17,540 nucleotides of DNA from Spirochaetales bacterium (GTDB lineage: Bacteria > Desulfobacterota_D > UBA1144). The position numbers and the translations under genes are program-made. The stretch lies in assembly GCA_002730475.1 (NCBI GenBank), contig PCAG01000012.1, forward strand, positions 1 to 17,540, given 5' to 3'. The notes below the pieces were generated by a model, which worked only from the letters and a program-made list of their open reading frames with translations, had not been told where the DNA came from and did no database searches. Shown here in pieces: positions 15,015-17,540 of this stretch. Each line of letters begins with the position of its first letter. Position 1 is the stretch's first letter.

Positions 15015-15020
15015 TTATTT
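15001..15020 (-). terminator. AT-rich hairpin at methyltransferase stop codon
   Basis: AAATAAAC (15001-15008) and GTTTATTT (15013-15020) are perfect eight-base inverted repeats with a TTTT loop. They overlap the stop codon at 15015-15017. On the minus strand the stem ends in TTTATTTTGC, a U-rich tail. The stem is AT-rich, so termination would be weak; it could instead protect the mRNA 3' end. Confidence 0.4.
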
Positions 15021-15875
15021 GTAATACTTATTCTCTTTATGCCATCTTTCAAAAAAACCGTGTACCTTTTTAAAATCATCTCCCTGCCAGTTGATCTTGT
15101 CTGATTTATCCTTTTTCTTGGCAATCATGCAAAGGGGATCGCTATCAATATAACTATTGACATGTTTTACTTCAAATCCTGAAACGGCAAGAAGACCCTG
15201 AAGCGTATTTGCACTAAACCATATAGGATGTGTATCCACTGGATCCTCTCTAAGCAAAAGATGCAATGGTTTTTTAAAAGGGACAAGAATTCTGCTTCCA
15301 CCTGCAACGACAAGATATCCATTGTCTTTCAGAATTTGATGGGCACCGGACAGCATATCTCTGCATGAGACGCAATTTTCAAGAGTCCACATAATTGTCA
15401 CAATATCAGCCTTATATTCTTTTTCATCCGGACTAACGCAAAAATCTTCTATTGTCCCATAAAAATGTCTAAATCCCTTCATCGCAATACTTTCACAATT
15501 CGTTTTTGAGGCCTCAGTTCCAAACACTTTTGCTCCATATTCTTCTTTGCTAATAATTTCAAGGAATTGTCCTTCCCCTGTTCCTATATCACAAATTTCC
15601 TTATCTCTTAAGCCAATTTTTTCTTTAATAAACTCAGCAATATAGGTCTGACGGGCTTTAACCGCTGGAATCTTCGCGGTATAACCCTCACCAAAAATCT
15701 CCTCAGACCACATTTTTGCAATTTCTTTCGAGGTTCTACGCATTTTTACATAAACAAATCCACATTTCTTACAAATATGTATTGGCTGGTCATCTGTATA
15801 ATGCCTGACATAAGGTACTTCAACTGCCTCTTGACTGCCGCATAAATCACACGGGTACTCTTTATATTTAACCAC
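15015..15875 (-). CDS. SAM-dependent methyltransferase with N-terminal zinc finger
   Basis: A 286-residue protein that begins with four cysteines in two CxxC pairs, Cys9/Cys12 (CDLCGS) and Cys35/Cys38 (CKKCGF), the zinc-binding domain common in sugar C-methyltransferases and related enzymes. The methyltransferase core has motif I ICDIGTGEGQFLE (residues 94-106), then EASKTNCESIAMKGF, and IVTIMWTLENCVSC as the motif after strand four. The domain ends near residue 250. It most likely methylates a nucleotide sugar or a glycan intermediate. Substrate and whether C- or O-methylation cannot be told. GTG at 15873-15875 is the start, supported by AAGGAG (15884-15889) eight bases upstream. It follows the amidotransferase gene by about 30 bases and so shares its transcript. 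Confidence 0.85.
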   Translation of the reverse strand: MVKYKEYPCDLCGSQEAVEVPYVRHYTDDQPIHICKKCGFVYVKMRRTSKEIAKMWSEEIFGEGYTAKIPAVKARQTYIAEFIKEKIGLRDKEICDIGTGEGQFLEIISKEEYGAKVFGTEASKTNCESIAMKGFRHFYGTIEDFCVSPDEKEYKADIVTIMWTLENCVSCRDMLSGAHQILKDNGYLVVAGGSRILVPFKKPLHLLLREDPVDTHPIWFSANTLQGLLAVSGFEVKHVNSYIDSDPLCMIAKKKDKSDKINWQGDDFKKVHGFFERWHKENKYYK

Positions 15876-15883
15876 AGAATTTT

Positions 15884-15889
15884 CTCCTT
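15884..15889 (-). promoter_or_regulatory. Ribosome binding site deciding a GTG start
   Basis: AAGGAG on the minus strand lies eight bases upstream of the GTG at 15873-15875, which fixes that codon as the start of the zinc-finger methyltransferase. Confidence 0.75.
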
Positions 15890-15907
15890 AGTTTTCTTTA
15901 TTCATTT

Positions 15908-17071
15908 TTATATTAACGGGTACCTGAGTTTAAATACCCCGTCTTCTTTTTCCCATATTTCCGGATTTCTGTGCTTATCCACGATTTCATGAAACTCCTT
16001 ATCTGTAATATCAAGGTATTTCAAAACCTCATCAAAATACTCATGCGGGAATTCATCATCATACTTTTTTGCCAGTTCTAGTCCTTCCTCTCTGCTTATG
16101 TGTCCGTTCTGAATCTGCCTTGAAGCATCCCTAACAGCTCTTCCAAAACCGAACTTAATATACTGCATGTAAAAATATAAATCATCTATCTTATCGTCAA
16201 TGCTATCCCACGCAATAAATGTTCCACAACTTCTCCCTTTCGAACAATTTCTAAAATCTATCTTATTTTTAATAAACTTATAATTCTCATATGAACTCCA
16301 TTTAATAAAATAACCAAGGAAATAAGCTGTAATACCAACACGGCTAATTTCCTCCATACCCGGATATATATAAGGCTGAAGATCATTTATAGTAATTACT
16401 TCATCAACCCAGTTCCGTGGATCATCTTCAATTTGATGCTCCACGGCTTCTGTAAAATCACGTATTTTATTGGAATCTTTGCGCAGCATTTTACCTCCAT
16501 AATAACTTTCGCCATGTTCCGCGTAAAATACTAAACGGATATTGAAATTTACAGCAATTCTCATAGGGATGTTAATAGAAGCATTCCAGGCAACTTTTGG
16601 GTTCCCACGTTCTACGAAAAAACGTTTGGCCAATTTACGTTGAACGTTTTGGTCTGGTCTAAAATACAAATGATCAAATCCTGCTTGGATCATTGCTTCC
16701 CTATTATGATAGCCCTCTTCTGAAGGCATCATGGGAGAAGCAGTCACTAAAAGTGGGTTCATACCAAACTCATGTTTTAATCTCCATGCAACGACACTGC
16801 TATCCTTGCCACCACTCCATGGAACAACACAATCATAGTCACCAGTAGTAGACCTAAAAGGTTCTAAAATACTTAAAAGTTCATTTTGTCTTGCACTCCA
16901 GTCAATACTTCCCCTATTCATTGCAAAATTACAGGCGCTACAAACACCATTTTCATCAAAGAAAATTCTAGGTCTAGAGTCAGGCATCAAGCATTTACTA
17001 CAGTACTCAACACATCTTGCACCTTGTTCTTCTTCTTCCATTAGGATTTTAGAGATCTTTGTTTTTTCCAT
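15908..17071 (-). CDS. N-acetyl sugar amidotransferase (WbpG/PseA family)
   Basis: A protein of 387 residues from the ATG at 17069-17071. Two CxxC pairs (Cys24/Cys27 in YCSKCLMP and Cys44/Cys47 in VCSACNF) form the N-terminal zinc site of this family. The ATP-pyrophosphatase loop is SGGKDSS (residues 86-92). A further CSKGRSCGTF segment lies in the C-terminal half. Enzymes of this family turn an N-acetyl group of an NDP-sugar or a nonulosonic acid into an acetamidino group, using ammonia from a HisH/HisF-like pair. The HisF-like gene directly upstream fits this. The frame stays open to TTG 17087-17089, but the ATG has a G-rich stretch (G7 at 17078-17084) about six bases upstream and is preferred. 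The actual sugar is not known. Confidence 0.9.
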   Translation of the reverse strand: MEKTKISKILMEEEEQGARCVEYCSKCLMPDSRPRIFFDENGVCSACNFAMNRGSIDWSARQNELLSILEPFRSTTGDYDCVVPWSGGKDSSVVAWRLKHEFGMNPLLVTASPMMPSEEGYHNREAMIQAGFDHLYFRPDQNVQRKLAKRFFVERGNPKVAWNASINIPMRIAVNFNIRLVFYAEHGESYYGGKMLRKDSNKIRDFTEAVEHQIEDDPRNWVDEVITINDLQPYIYPGMEEISRVGITAYFLGYFIKWSSYENYKFIKNKIDFRNCSKGRSCGTFIAWDSIDDKIDDLYFYMQYIKFGFGRAVRDASRQIQNGHISREEGLELAKKYDDEFPHEYFDEVLKYLDITDKEFHEIVDKHRNPEIWEKEDGVFKLRYPLI

Positions 17072-17100
17072 AGAGAGCCCCCCCGGCAAAAAAAATAGTT

Positions 17101-17540
17101 TTAATCAATTCTTACAGGTATTCCAGCATTTTGCAGGAAAGTTTTAGCGCTTTTTATACTGGATTCTGTAAAGTGATAAATATTTGTTGTACATACTGCA
17201 GCAGCACCGCTTTCTAAAAACCCATCAACAAAATCCTGCCATTTACCGGCGCCTCCGCAAACAAGGACAGGAACTTCAACAGACTGGGCAACTAATTTAT
17301 TAAGGTGATTATCATATCCTTCCAGGGAGCCATCTTTATCAATAGACTGGATCAGAATCTCGCCCGCACCCAATTTTTCGATTTCTCTTGCCCATTGGAC
17401 TGGATTTTGCCCTGTTCCTTTTGTTCCAAATGGAGTATAAACTTCATATTCCTTTTCTGCATTTAACTTTGCATCTATTGACACAACGATACATTGGGAA
17501 CCATATAATTGAGCGGCTTGAGATATGAAGCCTGGCTCCT
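17101..17540 (-). CDS. HisF-like cyclase subunit, 5' end beyond window
   Basis: The C-terminal 145 or so residues of an imidazole-glycerol-phosphate synthase cyclase (HisF) homologue. The frame runs off the window at the right edge, so the GTG at 17482-17484 is internal. GSQCIVVSIDAK contains the catalytic aspartate equivalent to Asp130 of HisF; GAGEILIQSIDKDGSLEGYD and VCGGAGKWQDF are the phosphate-binding strands of the barrel. The C-terminus ends PVRID. A HisF copy directly before a WbpG-type gene marks the sugar-amidation paralogue, not histidine synthesis. It would pass ammonia, made by a HisH-like glutaminase, to the amidotransferase. That HisH gene is not in the window and would lie upstream. 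The spacing to the amidotransferase gene is 29 bases. Confidence 0.9.
   Translation of the reverse strand, partial: EPGFISQAAQLYGSQCIVVSIDAKLNAEKEYEVYTPFGTKGTGQNPVQWAREIEKLGAGEILIQSIDKDGSLEGYDNHLNKLVAQSVEVPVLVCGGAGKWQDFVDGFLESGAAAVCTTNIYHFTESSIKSAKTFLQNAGIPVRID

Noticed and set aside
14924..15124. Minus-strand frame of 66 codons with a hydrophobic tail
   Set aside because: It overlaps the methyltransferase gene in another frame and has no ribosome binding site. The hydrophobic tail comes from T-rich sequence.

Overview
The window is part of a surface polysaccharide (O-antigen or capsule type) biosynthesis locus. Every supported gene lies on the minus strand, so transcription runs from high to low coordinates. 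The DNA is AT-rich, start codons include several TTG and one GTG, and a flippase and a polymerase of the Wzx/Wzy type are present. This points to a Gram-negative bacterium. An anaerobic Desulfobacterota-type host is a guess from the style of the genes, not something the sequence proves.

Layout in order of transcription. First (17.5-15.0 kb) come a HisF-like cyclase that enters the window incomplete, a WbpG/PseA-type sugar amidotransferase and a zinc-finger SAM methyltransferase. Next (14.8-10.0 kb) come a DUF115/MAF-like protein, a CgeB-type glycosyltransferase with a probable frameshift at its 3' end, a B12-binding-type radical SAM protein and a second SAM methyltransferase. Then (9.9-6.8 kb) come the Wzx flippase, a GT4-like glycosyltransferase and an RmlC-type epimerase. 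The set is interrupted at 6.8-6.2 kb by a DUF6788 gene with its own near-consensus sigma70-type promoter and repeat sequences downstream, probably the remnant of an insertion element. After it (6.2-4.2 kb) come an NAD-dependent sugar epimerase/dehydratase and an RmlD-type reductase. The end (4.3-0 kb) holds a short fragment, a GT4 glycosyltransferase, a gap of about 750 bases that is rich in dyads and carries only a doubtful small ORF, the probable Wzy polymerase, and a GT4 glycosyltransferase that runs off the window.

How the genes fit together (inference). HisF (with a HisH expected outside the window) would feed ammonia to the WbpG-like enzyme to convert an N-acetyl sugar into an acetamidino sugar. 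The RmlC, epimerase and RmlD genes would build a deoxyhexose from an NDP-4-keto-6-deoxy sugar; no RmlA or RmlB is in the window. Two methyltransferases and a radical SAM enzyme would add modifications. Four or five glycosyltransferases would assemble the repeat unit, Wzx would flip it and Wzy would polymerise it. The least conventional parts are the radical SAM enzyme, the DUF115-like protein beside the amidotransferase pair, the promoter-bearing DUF6788 insert and the frameshifted 3' end of the CgeB-type gene. No CRISPR array, tRNA or rRNA was seen.
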